From JBBQQK01 sp038216025 (GTDB lineage: Bacteria; Patescibacteriota; UBA1384; XYA2-FULL-43-10; 1-14-0-10-43-13), in NCBI GenBank assembly GCA_038216025.1, contig JBBQQK010000024.1:1-13524 (forward strand): a stretch of 13,524 nt of DNA. Reading direction: 5' to 3'. Position 1 is the stretch's first letter, and each line of letters opens with the position of its first letter. Below, one piece after another: positions 6,089 through 13,133 of the stretch. The position numbers were made by a program, and so were the translations under genes. A model generated the notes under the pieces. It was not told the origin of the DNA and ran no database searches. It saw nothing but the letters and a program-made list of their open reading frames with translations.

Positions 6089-8080
6089 CTATTTGGTGAT
6101 TATTCTTACGTCTACGATATAATACTCATCCCCGGATGCCAAAAGAGGATTCATATCCATTTCAATAATATTTTTATGTTCGTAAGCAAACCAGGAAATG
6201 TTGACTAATATATTGGCTAGTTTCACTACATCATATTTCTTTTGATTTCTTTCGCCAGATAGTATCTTGCCAATTTTAGTTTCAAAGATCATGGCCATAG
6301 CCATCTCTTCATCAAGCGGACCTATTCGATAAGAATAGTCGGCAGAAAGCTCCGAAAATATCCCTCCCGTTCCAAATGTCACTACTGAGCCGATATCCGG
6401 CACATTTTTAACGCCGATAAATATTTCCCTCTCGTTAAATACCATTTTGCCAACAATTGATGGCCCGCCAACTTTCAAGAAGGCTGCCTTAAGCTGATCT
6501 TCATTTTCAATATTTAAGATAACTCCGCCAACATCAGACTTGTGAGCATTTTCATCGGCCATTTTTAAGACCAAGGGATAACCTATTTCATTGGCTGCGC
6601 TCGTCAACTCCGATTCGTTTTCGACTCGAATATATTCAAGTACCGGAAGATGGTAACTCTTCAAAAGTTCTGTTTTATTTTCAGGCTCAAAATGTTTTTC
6701 AATTGGCGTTTCAGGAATTATAAATTTTACCGAAGGAGTAGAAAACTTAACCAAGCGGTTGAAGGCTTTGATTGCATCCTCAGGAAAACTATATGCCGGC
6801 TTGCCTGATCTTTTTATAATAGATAGACCTTCATTGGTGCTTTCGCCACCTACAAAAGCGCTGATGATCGGCTTTTCACTTTGACTGTGGGCAATCACAT
6901 TGGCCGTTTCGATGATCTTAGTTGAAGATTGTGGAGTCAAAAGCACGGCAAATCCATCCAAACCTGAGTCGTCATTTAATACATTTAGCGCATGAGCGTA
7001 AGTAACATCAGTCGCGTCTCCTAACAGGTCAATCGGATTCTTCATGCTGGATTCCTGCGGTAAGTATTGTCCCAGTATTTCCTTAGTCTTTTCATTTGGT
7101 TCCGGCAATTCAAGTTTTTCTACAAATGCGCAATCGGAAGCAGCTATCCCCGGGCCGCCCGCATTGGTGACGATACCGATTTTATTGCCCTTAATATTCT
7201 TATAACAAGAAAAGAGCTTGCACATATCAAACAATTCACGCAAATCGTCTGCCATCATCACACCCAACTGCTCAAGATAGGTTTTAACGGCAATATATGG
7301 CGAAACTATCGAACCGGTATGAGAAGATGCGGCATGAGCGCCAAAACTGGTTTTTCCGCCATATAAGACAATCGTTGGCTTTATTTTTGAATATTGAAGT
7401 AATAGTCGACTGAATTTGTCATCAATTGTAAGCTGTTCCAGGTAAAGCGCCACAACTTCAGTGCCCTCATCTTTATACAAATACTCAAGGAGATCGCACT
7501 CAGTGATAAGCGCCTTGTTTCCCAAAGAGAATATTTTGTTCAAACCGCAAAAATCACTTTTTGACCAATCTATTATGGAAGAAATAATTGCGCCCGATTG
7601 AGAAAGGACCGATATCTTTCCAGCTAACGGGGAACTGTTTGCAAACGAAGCGTTCAAATTAATCTCTGTGTTAATAAAACCAAGGCAATTTGGACCCAAC
7701 ATTGTGATATTTTTTTCCTTACAAATATCAACCAACTCTGCTTGCCTCTGCTTGCCGACTTCACCACTCTCTGAAAAGCCCGAGCTAATGACTATTATTG
7801 CACTAACTCCTTTGTCTCCACATCGCCGAACTATTTCGGACACATTCATGCCGGGAATCACAATAATGGCCAGATCAACTGCGATTGGGCAATCGGATAT
7901 ATCCACATAGGCCTTTAGCTCTAAAATTTGATCATATTTTGGATTTACCGGAAATATTTCTCCCGAGAAACCGCTGTTTTTTAAATTGTTTAATATCTGG
8001 AAACCAATTTTAACCGGATCAGAAGAAGCACCGATTACGGCTACACTTTTCGGATTTATCAAACACTCTAGATCGCTCAT
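6089..8080 (-). CDS. ADP-forming acyl-CoA (acetyl-CoA) synthetase, fused alpha-beta form
   Basis: Converts acetyl-CoA (or another acyl-CoA) + ADP + Pi to the acid + ATP + CoA, making ATP by substrate-level phosphorylation. The 663 residues hold the CoA-binding domain (SVAVIGASSDP, 12-22; MLGPNCLG, 127-134), the ligase domain (SQSGA, 160-164), the phosphohistidine motif SSHTGS with His254, a second ligase domain (TNAGGPG, 305-311; NPIDLLGDA, 348-356) and a C-terminal ATP-grasp part (LKSYHLPV, 473-480; HKSDVGGV with His513; VTFGTGGIFSEL, 567-578; IIEMDMNPLL, 638-647). Both relay histidines of the family are present. Length is a little below the usual ~700. Its ATG overlaps the stop of the upstream gene as ATGA, so translation is probably coupled. 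Together with the downstream oxidoreductase it makes a pyruvate-to-acetate module. Confidence 0.95.
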   Translation of the reverse strand: MSDLECLINPKSVAVIGASSDPVKIGFQILNNLKNSGFSGEIFPVNPKYDQILELKAYVDISDCPIAVDLAIIVIPGMNVSEIVRRCGDKGVSAIIVISSGFSESGEVGKQRQAELVDICKEKNITMLGPNCLGFINTEINLNASFANSSPLAGKISVLSQSGAIISSIIDWSKSDFCGLNKIFSLGNKALITECDLLEYLYKDEGTEVVALYLEQLTIDDKFSRLLLQYSKIKPTIVLYGGKTSFGAHAASSHTGSIVSPYIAVKTYLEQLGVMMADDLRELFDMCKLFSCYKNIKGNKIGIVTNAGGPGIAASDCAFVEKLELPEPNEKTKEILGQYLPQESSMKNPIDLLGDATDVTYAHALNVLNDDSGLDGFAVLLTPQSSTKIIETANVIAHSQSEKPIISAFVGGESTNEGLSIIKRSGKPAYSFPEDAIKAFNRLVKFSTPSVKFIIPETPIEKHFEPENKTELLKSYHLPVLEYIRVENESELTSAANEIGYPLVLKMADENAHKSDVGGVILNIENEDQLKAAFLKVGGPSIVGKMVFNEREIFIGVKNVPDIGSVVTFGTGGIFSELSADYSYRIGPLDEEMAMAMIFETKIGKILSGERNQKKYDVVKLANILVNISWFAYEHKNIIEMDMNPLLASGDEYYIVDVRIITK

Positions 8081-9615
8081 ATAACCCTTCCTTCATTTTG
8101 AAGAAGACTAGCTCCTTCGATTTTTTTATCAATTGGCAAATTAAGCAGCGCAAGCAAAGTAGGCGAAATATCATAAAGATTATTTCTTCTTTTCATCATA
8201 TCATATAAGAAATGGTCATGAATATTTGAAAACTTGGTTATCTTTTTAATCTGGTGTCCCACTATAACAAAAGGGGTTGGATTTGTCGTTTTTTGATTCA
8301 AACGTTCAATTTCATTTAAATCCGCCATCTTTTCAATCCCTCCATGATTTGATCCCAAAACAACCTGATATCCATTCATTTGCGCCAAAGGCACCAACTC
8401 TTTTAGGGCTAAATCAACTTTATTTAAAGCTTTGGTGGCTGAAGTAAAGTCTAAAATTTTGTTGAAAATATCAAGGATAGAATATTCGCAATAGACCACA
8501 TCAAATTGCTTCTCTACCAGAATAGAAGCTGTCGATTTTGTTATCTTATCTGTGGTTAAAAACGGATCGCCAAGCGGGACAAACAGCTTCTCCAGTCCCT
8601 TAATAGCGGCATTTCCATCGAAATATTCTCCGAAATAATCAATTCTCGAAGAGTCGGAAACTTCTGCTTGTGTCAAATTGTGCTCCGAAAACATTTTTGG
8701 CAGCGAACCTTCAAAATTTCTTGATTCAATGCATGAGATTTTCTGCTCATTTCCGGGCGAATGAAAGATAGATATTAAAGATAGAAAATTTGGCACTTTA
8801 TAAGAAATCAGAAAATCTTTTATGTGATCGCTAGATAAATTAGAGGCCAAGACTGATTCCAGTTGAGAACTAATACTATTAAAAAATAGCACTATATCGA
8901 AATCCGATAATTTCCCGGCAGATCTGCTTCCTTCTACTATTATATGTGGAGACAGATTGAACCCTGAATCGCTCGCCATTTGGGCCACAGCTTGACCGGC
9001 GCTTAACACCTTCTGGCCTTTTCTCAAAATTAAAGCTCTAAGTAATTCTTTAACCTTGTTCGGATTAATAAGGCAATTCATTCCGGCCACCGTTGCCACA
9101 TGGCCAGCTTGCATATTGGCTAGCTCTCTTTCCAATTCGTTGATCGTAAGCGTGGCAGTATTTAAGTCAATGTTCTCATCCAAAAATAGATGAAACTTGA
9201 TGTTCAAAACGCCCTGACTTCTCGCATGCTTCACCAAAGCTAGCAATTGATTTAAAGAGGAATATTTGGAATGAGAGTGCGGCAAACAACCGACTAAATG
9301 AAGAGTGGCATTTCTTCTCTTAACCTGATCGTACATCCCCAATACGGCCTCTTTCCCGAAAATAGATTTGTCTTCAATTATTTTGTCTAGATATCCCTTA
9401 TTAGAAATCTGATTTTTTCCAGTGGAGATAACAGAATGTAGTAATTCTTGACTATAATAAGAATTGGCGAGCTCTTTATGCTCAAGCAAAAAATGGATAT
9501 TTGAACTAAACAAATCAAACAAATAGCGGGAATCAGCCGACAAAAGGGCGTTACCCTTCCACACGGGAGAAATGCCCAAAGCATCGATCAAGAGAAATAA
9601 CAGTCTCTTTTTCAT
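8077..9615 (-). CDS. Catalytically dead paralogue of phosphoglycerate mutase (alkaline-phosphatase-fold pseudoenzyme)
   Basis: The 512 residues align end to end with the GpmI encoded just upstream: LLIDALGISPVWKGNA with LIILDGWGIAPSWGGNA, LDKIIEDKSIF with IDKTIEDPNFY, and KTTNPTPFVIVG with HTTNPVPFIFVS. Nearly all catalytic positions are changed. In an eye-made alignment the nucleophile Ser becomes Gln56, the DGRD motif becomes DENI, the GRFFAMDRDNRW arginines are gone, NLRSDR becomes NSISSQ, CNGDMVGH becomes CEYSILDI, ADHGN becomes SNHGG and EHT becomes QKT. Only Asp11 and one His of the metal ligands remain. The frame is intact, 4-nt ATGA overlaps join it to both neighbours, and the C-terminal LYDISPTLLALLNLP segment is kept, so this is not a decaying pseudogene. 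A role as a regulatory or scaffolding partner of GpmI, or a new activity, is inference. Confidence 0.88.
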   Translation of the reverse strand: MKKRLLFLLIDALGISPVWKGNALLSADSRYLFDLFSSNIHFLLEHKELANSYYSQELLHSVISTGKNQISNKGYLDKIIEDKSIFGKEAVLGMYDQVKRRNATLHLVGCLPHSHSKYSSLNQLLALVKHARSQGVLNIKFHLFLDENIDLNTATLTINELERELANMQAGHVATVAGMNCLINPNKVKELLRALILRKGQKVLSAGQAVAQMASDSGFNLSPHIIVEGSRSAGKLSDFDIVLFFNSISSQLESVLASNLSSDHIKDFLISYKVPNFLSLISIFHSPGNEQKISCIESRNFEGSLPKMFSEHNLTQAEVSDSSRIDYFGEYFDGNAAIKGLEKLFVPLGDPFLTTDKITKSTASILVEKQFDVVYCEYSILDIFNKILDFTSATKALNKVDLALKELVPLAQMNGYQVVLGSNHGGIEKMADLNEIERLNQKTTNPTPFVIVGHQIKKITKFSNIHDHFLYDMMKRRNNLYDISPTLLALLNLPIDKKIEGASLLQNEGRVI

Positions 9616-11195
9616 ATCTTAAAATTATTTTTTATTATTAACGACTCGTTTACCATACTGTCCGGTTTTTTAATATCCATAAGATCAAGAATGGTAGGAG
9701 AGACGGCAGCTAAAACTCCATCACCTCTGAACATAATTTTGCGCTCATCAGGATCGGATGAAACAAATATAAAAGGCACTGGATTTGTTGTATGTTCAGT
9801 ATCAGCCTCCCCTGTGGATGGGTTAACCATCTGCTCGACGTTTCCATGATCAGCCGTTACGATAGCCCGGCCACCGCTTTTGACGATCGCTGCTAAAATT
9901 CTTCCTACACATTCGTCAACGCACTCGACAGCCTGAACTGCTGCGCTTAAGTTACCGGTATGCCCAACCATATCGCCATTACAATAATTGACAACGAAAC
10001 CACCATATATTTTCTTGTTGAGCGCAGAAATGAACTCTCCGGTTACCTTGTCTGCATTCATTTTGGGGCAATGATCATACGTCTTAACATTTCTTGGTGA
10101 AGGGACCATGGCTCGGTCCTCACCCCAAAAAGGTTTTTCGACTCCACCGTTTATAAAATAAGTCACATGAGGATATTTCTCAGTTTCAGCGCTATGAAAT
10201 TGACGCAAGCCGTTATCGGCCCAAACCTTTGCCAAAGGATCAAGCACATTTTCAGGCACAACAAACCTTTTCACCAATTTACTTTCCTCATAAGGTGAAA
10301 ATGAAGCAAAATAAAGGTTGACCAGCTTCTTTCTGTCCGGAAACTCCGGCAAAATATCTATCAAGAAAGCTTTTGTCAGTTCTTTTGTCCTGTCGCTTCG
10401 CAAATTAAACATGATAACACAATCATTATCTTCCACGATTGCTTTGGGCTGAGTTTTATCAAAGATGAGCCTTGGTTCAATAAATTCATCAGTTTGGCCA
10501 GCGGCATAGGCTGATGAAAAAGCACTTTTTGGCGTAGGAAAGATGTTGCCTTCACCCCTAACAAGAAGATTGTATGCACGAGCTATTCTGCCCCAACGGT
10601 TATCGCGATCCATTGCAAAAAACCGTCCTGAAATAGAGGCAATACGACCGATACCTATTTCGGCGATATTGCGCTCTACTTCTTCAATCATCACAATTCC
10701 ATCCATCGGGTCAGAATCACGTCCGTCAGAAAAAAGATGTATGTAAACCTTGTTGAAATTATTTTGCTTGTAAAATTTAAGAAGAGCAAATAAATGCCTT
10801 ATATGGCTATGAATACCAGTTTTGGAGAGCAACCCCAAGAGATGGATACTTGAATCGTATTTTTTAGCGTGAGCAATGGATCCTAAAAGCACAGAATTCT
10901 GATAAAAATTCGGATCTTCGATGGTTTTATCTATCAAAGTAATATCTTGATGAACGATCTTTCCGGCGCCTAAATTTAAATGACCGGCTTCGGAATTGCC
11001 CGGAGAATTAGAAGGCAACCCAACCGCATCACCAGAAGCCAGTAGGGTAGTAGAGGGAAAATCTTTAAATATCTTATTAAAAACTTTTGTTTTTGCTTGC
11101 GATATGGCATTTCCGCCCCAAGAAGGAGCGATACCCCAGCCGTCCAAAATAATGAGAGCAGTCGGACCCTTAATTTTATTATGAGAATACGTCAA
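9612..11195 (-). CDS. gpmI: 2,3-bisphosphoglycerate-independent phosphoglycerate mutase, complete and intact
   Basis: Cytoplasmic 3-phosphoglycerate/2-phosphoglycerate mutase. The 527 residues keep every expected active-site residue: Asp18 (LDGWG), nucleophile Ser68 (GNSEAGH), His129 (GIHSH), Asp160 (DGRD), Arg191 and Arg197 (GRFFAMDRDNRW), Arg266 and Arg269 (NLRSDR), Lys340 (AETEKYPHVTYF), Asp408 and His412 (NGDMVGH), Asp449-His450 (TADHGN) and His468 (EHTTNP). The start is a TTG at 11195: GGAGGG lies three bases upstream, no ATG or GTG is available in frame before the catalytic Asp, and a TAA stop lies upstream in the same frame. First gene of the six-gene operon; its TGA overlaps the next ATG. 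It is a diverged paralogue of the gene at the left edge. Confidence 0.96.
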   Translation of the reverse strand: MTYSHNKIKGPTALIILDGWGIAPSWGGNAISQAKTKVFNKIFKDFPSTTLLASGDAVGLPSNSPGNSEAGHLNLGAGKIVHQDITLIDKTIEDPNFYQNSVLLGSIAHAKKYDSSIHLLGLLSKTGIHSHIRHLFALLKFYKQNNFNKVYIHLFSDGRDSDPMDGIVMIEEVERNIAEIGIGRIASISGRFFAMDRDNRWGRIARAYNLLVRGEGNIFPTPKSAFSSAYAAGQTDEFIEPRLIFDKTQPKAIVEDNDCVIMFNLRSDRTKELTKAFLIDILPEFPDRKKLVNLYFASFSPYEESKLVKRFVVPENVLDPLAKVWADNGLRQFHSAETEKYPHVTYFINGGVEKPFWGEDRAMVPSPRNVKTYDHCPKMNADKVTGEFISALNKKIYGGFVVNYCNGDMVGHTGNLSAAVQAVECVDECVGRILAAIVKSGGRAIVTADHGNVEQMVNPSTGEADTEHTTNPVPFIFVSSDPDERKIMFRGDGVLAAVSPTILDLMDIKKPDSMVNESLIIKNNFKI

Positions 11196-11227
11196 AATCC
11201 CTCCAGAAACACATTAATCCTCATTTA

Positions 11228-11256
11228 ATTATACTTCATACGTAAATATTAGACAA
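11228..11256 (-). promoter_or_regulatory. Sigma70-type promoter of the gpmI-to-POR operon
   Basis: On the minus strand TTGTCT (11256-11251) and consensus TATAAT (11233-11228) are separated by exactly 17 bases. Transcription would start near 11221, giving a ~26-nt leader that includes the GGAGGG ribosome-binding site. This is the best-matching promoter in the window. Confidence 0.75.
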
Positions 11257-11279
11257 ACAAAAAAAGACTGAGGATTTGA

Positions 11280-11317
11280 TATTTTCAACGCCTCAGGTAC
11301 TTGAGGCGTTGAAAATA
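11280..11317. terminator. 16-bp hairpin after the 306-aa gene
   Basis: A perfect 16-bp stem (core CAACGCCTCA / TGAGGCGTTG) surrounds a 6-nt loop, about 20 bases after the stop of the minus-strand gene at 11336 and before the operon promoter. The AT-rich base of the stem is part of the pairing and no long T-run follows, so termination efficiency is uncertain. Confidence 0.65.
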
Positions 11318-11335
11318 AACTGAAATTGAATAATT

Positions 11336-12256
11336 CTATTTGTTGACTTCTTCTTTAAGCCGAGTTATAACGCTGGCAAATATTTCTTCGTCAGAACCGC
11401 TAAACACTGGTTCATTTTCAGCCAGATCCCAATCAGGTACTTTGGTATCTGGACCAATAGTTTTAACTCTTCCTTTGATATCAACAATCATTGTTCTTCT
11501 CACAAGCTGATGACCTGGCATTGAAAGATTTACAGAAAAGATATTCGCCGCAAGGTGGCCTTCGTTCAAAACCACAAACTCCATTTGAGTACCACCAACA
11601 TCAATACTTACCGGCCCTAAAATATCCTTAGTGCCATTTGGAAAATTTTCTCTAAGAAAATTAAAATATCCCAATCCTTCTTCCGACGACTCCACATTAC
11701 CTAAAATTTCTTTGGTTTTTGATTCATCTATTTCTGGCTTCAGCTCTGCATAAGATGGACGCTGCTCTTCAGGAATTGCTCCGGTCATAAGAAAATTAAT
11801 ATGTTCACAAAGTTGTTTTATATCTAAATACAACGACTCTAAATCCTCCGAGAAATATGAGTTCATATCCGCAACATTAATAGCCCCTCCTTCAGGATCA
11901 GCAAGCTCTTCATACGCTACTTCTGTTCTACCAGCATCATAATGAACCTTAGCATTCATAACCAATGCCTTAACTTGTCCAGCCATAAATTCATTGCGAT
12001 TTTTTATCTTTTCCAGTCCTAATTCCAAAAGTCTGAAATACTTTTCCATCTCGTCACCCGCCTCTTGCGGATATGGAGCTGTTTTGTCAATTTTCCTCAA
12101 AATATCTACTGCGATTCTTCGCTGATGTTCGATTTGATTGCCCAATTCTTGATCCTCAATTTTCATTTCAAGAGAGTCAAAGAGTTCTTTTATTTGCATT
12201 TTTACTTCTTCTTTTCTCATTTCTTCTTCGGGCATTGGACTGCTACCATCTAGCAT
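11336..12256 (-). CDS. Uncharacterised 306-aa cytoplasmic protein
   Basis: Not recognised. The N-terminal ~180 residues are acidic, charged and probably mostly helical (EEEMRKEEVKMQIKELFDSLEMKIEDQEL, MEKYFRLLELGLEKIKNRNEFMAGQVKALVMNAKVHYDAG, SYFSEDLESLYLDIKQLCEHINFLM), suggesting coiled-coil or TPR-like packing. Residues ~200-306 look like an alternating strand domain (GPVSIDVGGTQMEFVVLNEG, RRTMIVDIKGRVKTIGPDTKVPDWDL) ending in a helix (EEIFASVITRLKEEVNK). There is no signal peptide, membrane segment or metal motif. The ATG at 12256 has AAGGAG five bases upstream; a TACAAT at 12283-12288 is a possible -10 without a clear -35. The gene stands alone, with its own hairpin terminator. Confidence 0.8.
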   Translation of the reverse strand: MLDGSSPMPEEEMRKEEVKMQIKELFDSLEMKIEDQELGNQIEHQRRIAVDILRKIDKTAPYPQEAGDEMEKYFRLLELGLEKIKNRNEFMAGQVKALVMNAKVHYDAGRTEVAYEELADPEGGAINVADMNSYFSEDLESLYLDIKQLCEHINFLMTGAIPEEQRPSYAELKPEIDESKTKEILGNVESSEEGLGYFNFLRENFPNGTKDILGPVSIDVGGTQMEFVVLNEGHLAANIFSVNLSMPGHQLVRRTMIVDIKGRVKTIGPDTKVPDWDLAENEPVFSGSDEEIFASVITRLKEEVNK

Positions 12257-12384
12257 AAGATCTCCTTTTCTTAATTAAGTTAATTGTACCGCAAAATTAA
12301 TTTATAAACATATTAATTATGAATATCCCAGGCCGACGGTATATTCTCAGATCTTTATTATGAATACTCGTCAACACGACGCTA

Positions 12385-12413
12385 TTGCATTTTTATGCGA
12401 TTTGTGCTATAGT
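12385..12413 (+). promoter_or_regulatory. tsaC promoter, probably leaderless
   Basis: TTGCAT (12385-12390) and TATAGT (12408-12413) are 17 bases apart, and TGC directly before the -10 makes it an extended element. The tsaC ATG is eight bases past the -10, so the message probably starts at or next to the A of ATG; there is no Shine-Dalgarno sequence. A TATAAT at 12413-12418 overlaps the end of this -10 and could shift the start to the ATG at 12428. Confidence 0.6.
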
Positions 12414-12421
12414 ATAATGGT

Positions 12422-13012
12422 ATGAAAATGAAATTAACCGATCTCAACCACGAAGAAACCGTGCTCAAATCATCCCAAACCATTCGAGATGGGGGAGTAG
12501 TGCTTTTGCCTTTTGATACTGTATATGGCTTTGCTTGCGACCCTACTAACGACAAAGCGCTCGAAAAAATATTCAAATTAAAAAACAGACCTCTTGACCA
12601 AACTATAGGCCTAGCAACCAATAGACTTGAAGGCTTACTAAAAATTACCGACTTGGATCAAAAACGCATTAAATACATTAAAAACAATACTCCGGGGAAA
12701 TATACCTTTATCGTCAAATTAAAAAACAATATATTTTCAGGATATTGCACCAAAGAGGGGAGTGCTGCTATTCGAATTCCAGATTCTAATTTAATCTTGG
12801 ATATTTGTAGTCAAATCGGCTTTGTCGCTCAAACCTCAGCCAATAAGTCGGGTCAGCCTAACTGCTTTTCAATCTCCGATATACAAAATAAACTAAGCCA
12901 AAAAGAGTTGGATACCATTGACTTGATTATCGATGGAGGATTGATCAATGAATCAAAAGCTTCCAAAATTATCGATCTGACAAAAGATATCTTCAACATT
13001 GTGCGAGAGTAA
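12422..13012 (+). CDS. tsaC: Threonylcarbamoyl-AMP synthase (TsaC/YrdC/Sua5 family)
   Basis: Makes threonylcarbamoyl-AMP from threonine, bicarbonate and ATP, the first step of the t6A37 modification of ANN-decoding tRNAs, in the cytoplasm. The 196 residues show the YrdC domain alone: LPFDTVYGFACDP (29-41; the family usually has PT-D-T-Y-G), the KNR triplet (54-56) of the KxR motif, TPGKYTFIV (90-98), AAIRIPD (115-121) and the nucleotide-site TSANKSG (138-144), then SKASKIIDLT near the end. Length fits the TsaC type and lacks the extra Sua5 domain. The start is 12422 or the in-frame ATG at 12428; 12422 fits the promoter better. No partner t6A genes are in the window. Confidence 0.93.
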   Translation: MKMKLTDLNHEETVLKSSQTIRDGGVVLLPFDTVYGFACDPTNDKALEKIFKLKNRPLDQTIGLATNRLEGLLKITDLDQKRIKYIKNNTPGKYTFIVKLKNNIFSGYCTKEGSAAIRIPDSNLILDICSQIGFVAQTSANKSGQPNCFSISDIQNKLSQKELDTIDLIIDGGLINESKASKIIDLTKDIFNIVRE

Positions 13013-13033
13013 CTTTTTTGATAAAGTAACATT

Positions 13034-13057
13034 GTCATTCCTGCAAAAACAGGAATC
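13034..13057. repeat. REP-like element (GTCATTCCTGC...CAGGAATC type)
   Basis: ATTCCTG and CAGGAAT (13037-13043, 13050-13056) form a 7-bp stem with a 6-nt loop, preceded by GTC and followed by CTTG. This resembles the GTCATTCC(C/T)GC...GCGGGAATC extragenic palindromes common in many bacterial genomes, whose chance translation gives peptides such as PVFAGMT. It is a single copy here; the family assignment rests on memory of the motif. Confidence 0.5.
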
Positions 13058-13063
13058 TTGAAA

Positions 13064-13069
13064 TATACT
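13064..13069 (+). promoter_or_regulatory. -10 box upstream of the first tRNA-Leu copy
   Basis: TATACT lies 17 bases before the mature tRNA 5' end of the left copy, a normal place for a tRNA gene -10. No convincing -35 is seen. The equivalent site before the complete tRNA (13376-13381) is AAAAAT. It may be the original tRNA-Leu promoter, now separated from the intact gene by the GIY-YIG insertion. Confidence 0.4.
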
Positions 13070-13086
13070 TTTCTTATTGAGCTGGC

Positions 13087-13133
13087 GCCGCGGTGGCGGA
13101 ACGGTAGACCTGCCTGCCGGCAGGCAGGCGCGC
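13087..13133 (+). pseudogene. 5' fragment of tRNA-Leu(CAA)
   Basis: Contains tRNA positions 1-23 (GCCGCGGTGG through GGTAGAC) and, after an 18-bp insertion, positions 24-29. The anticodon, variable arm, T arm and 3' acceptor strand are missing, so it cannot give a tRNA. It is identical to the complete gene at 13399 over the shared bases, so the duplication is recent or kept uniform. Confidence 0.9.
13109..13128. repeat. Perfect 20-bp GC-rich palindrome, of which 18 bp are inserted
   Basis: CCTGCCTGCC followed by its exact complement GGCAGGCAGG. Comparison with the right tRNA copy shows that 13110-13127 is the inserted part; the outer C and G belong to the tRNA sequence. Palindromes of this CTGCCTGCC/GGCAGGCAG type are, from memory, abundant in Parcubacteria-like genomes, where they give stray ACRQAG or PAGR peptides. 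Confidence 0.85.

Larger units (their letters stand above)
13069..13133 (+). repeat. Left 47-bp direct repeat (tRNA-Leu 5' part), interrupted by an 18-bp palindrome
   Basis: 13069-13109 is identical to 13381-13421 (41/41), and after the palindrome at 13110-13127 the next six bases GCGCGC (13128-13133) match 13422-13427. The repeat covers 18 bases of upstream flank and the first 29 bases of the tRNA. The two copies start 312 bases apart. Confidence 0.93.

Noticed and set aside
8077..9615. Third iPGM copy as a decaying pseudogene
   Set aside because: There are no stops or frameshifts over 512 codons, and the gene overlaps are precise, which points to a maintained protein.
8077..9615. UGA recoded as an amino acid, as in some CPR lineages
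   Set aside because: TGA ends several genes at well-placed overlaps (ATGA at 8077-8080 and 9612-9615), and no conserved protein needs read-through of TGA.
12316..12366. Direct repeat ATTATGAATA, 41 bases apart, between the 306-aa gene and tsaC
   Set aside because: Only 10 AT-rich bases match, no further copies are seen, and chance is a sufficient explanation.
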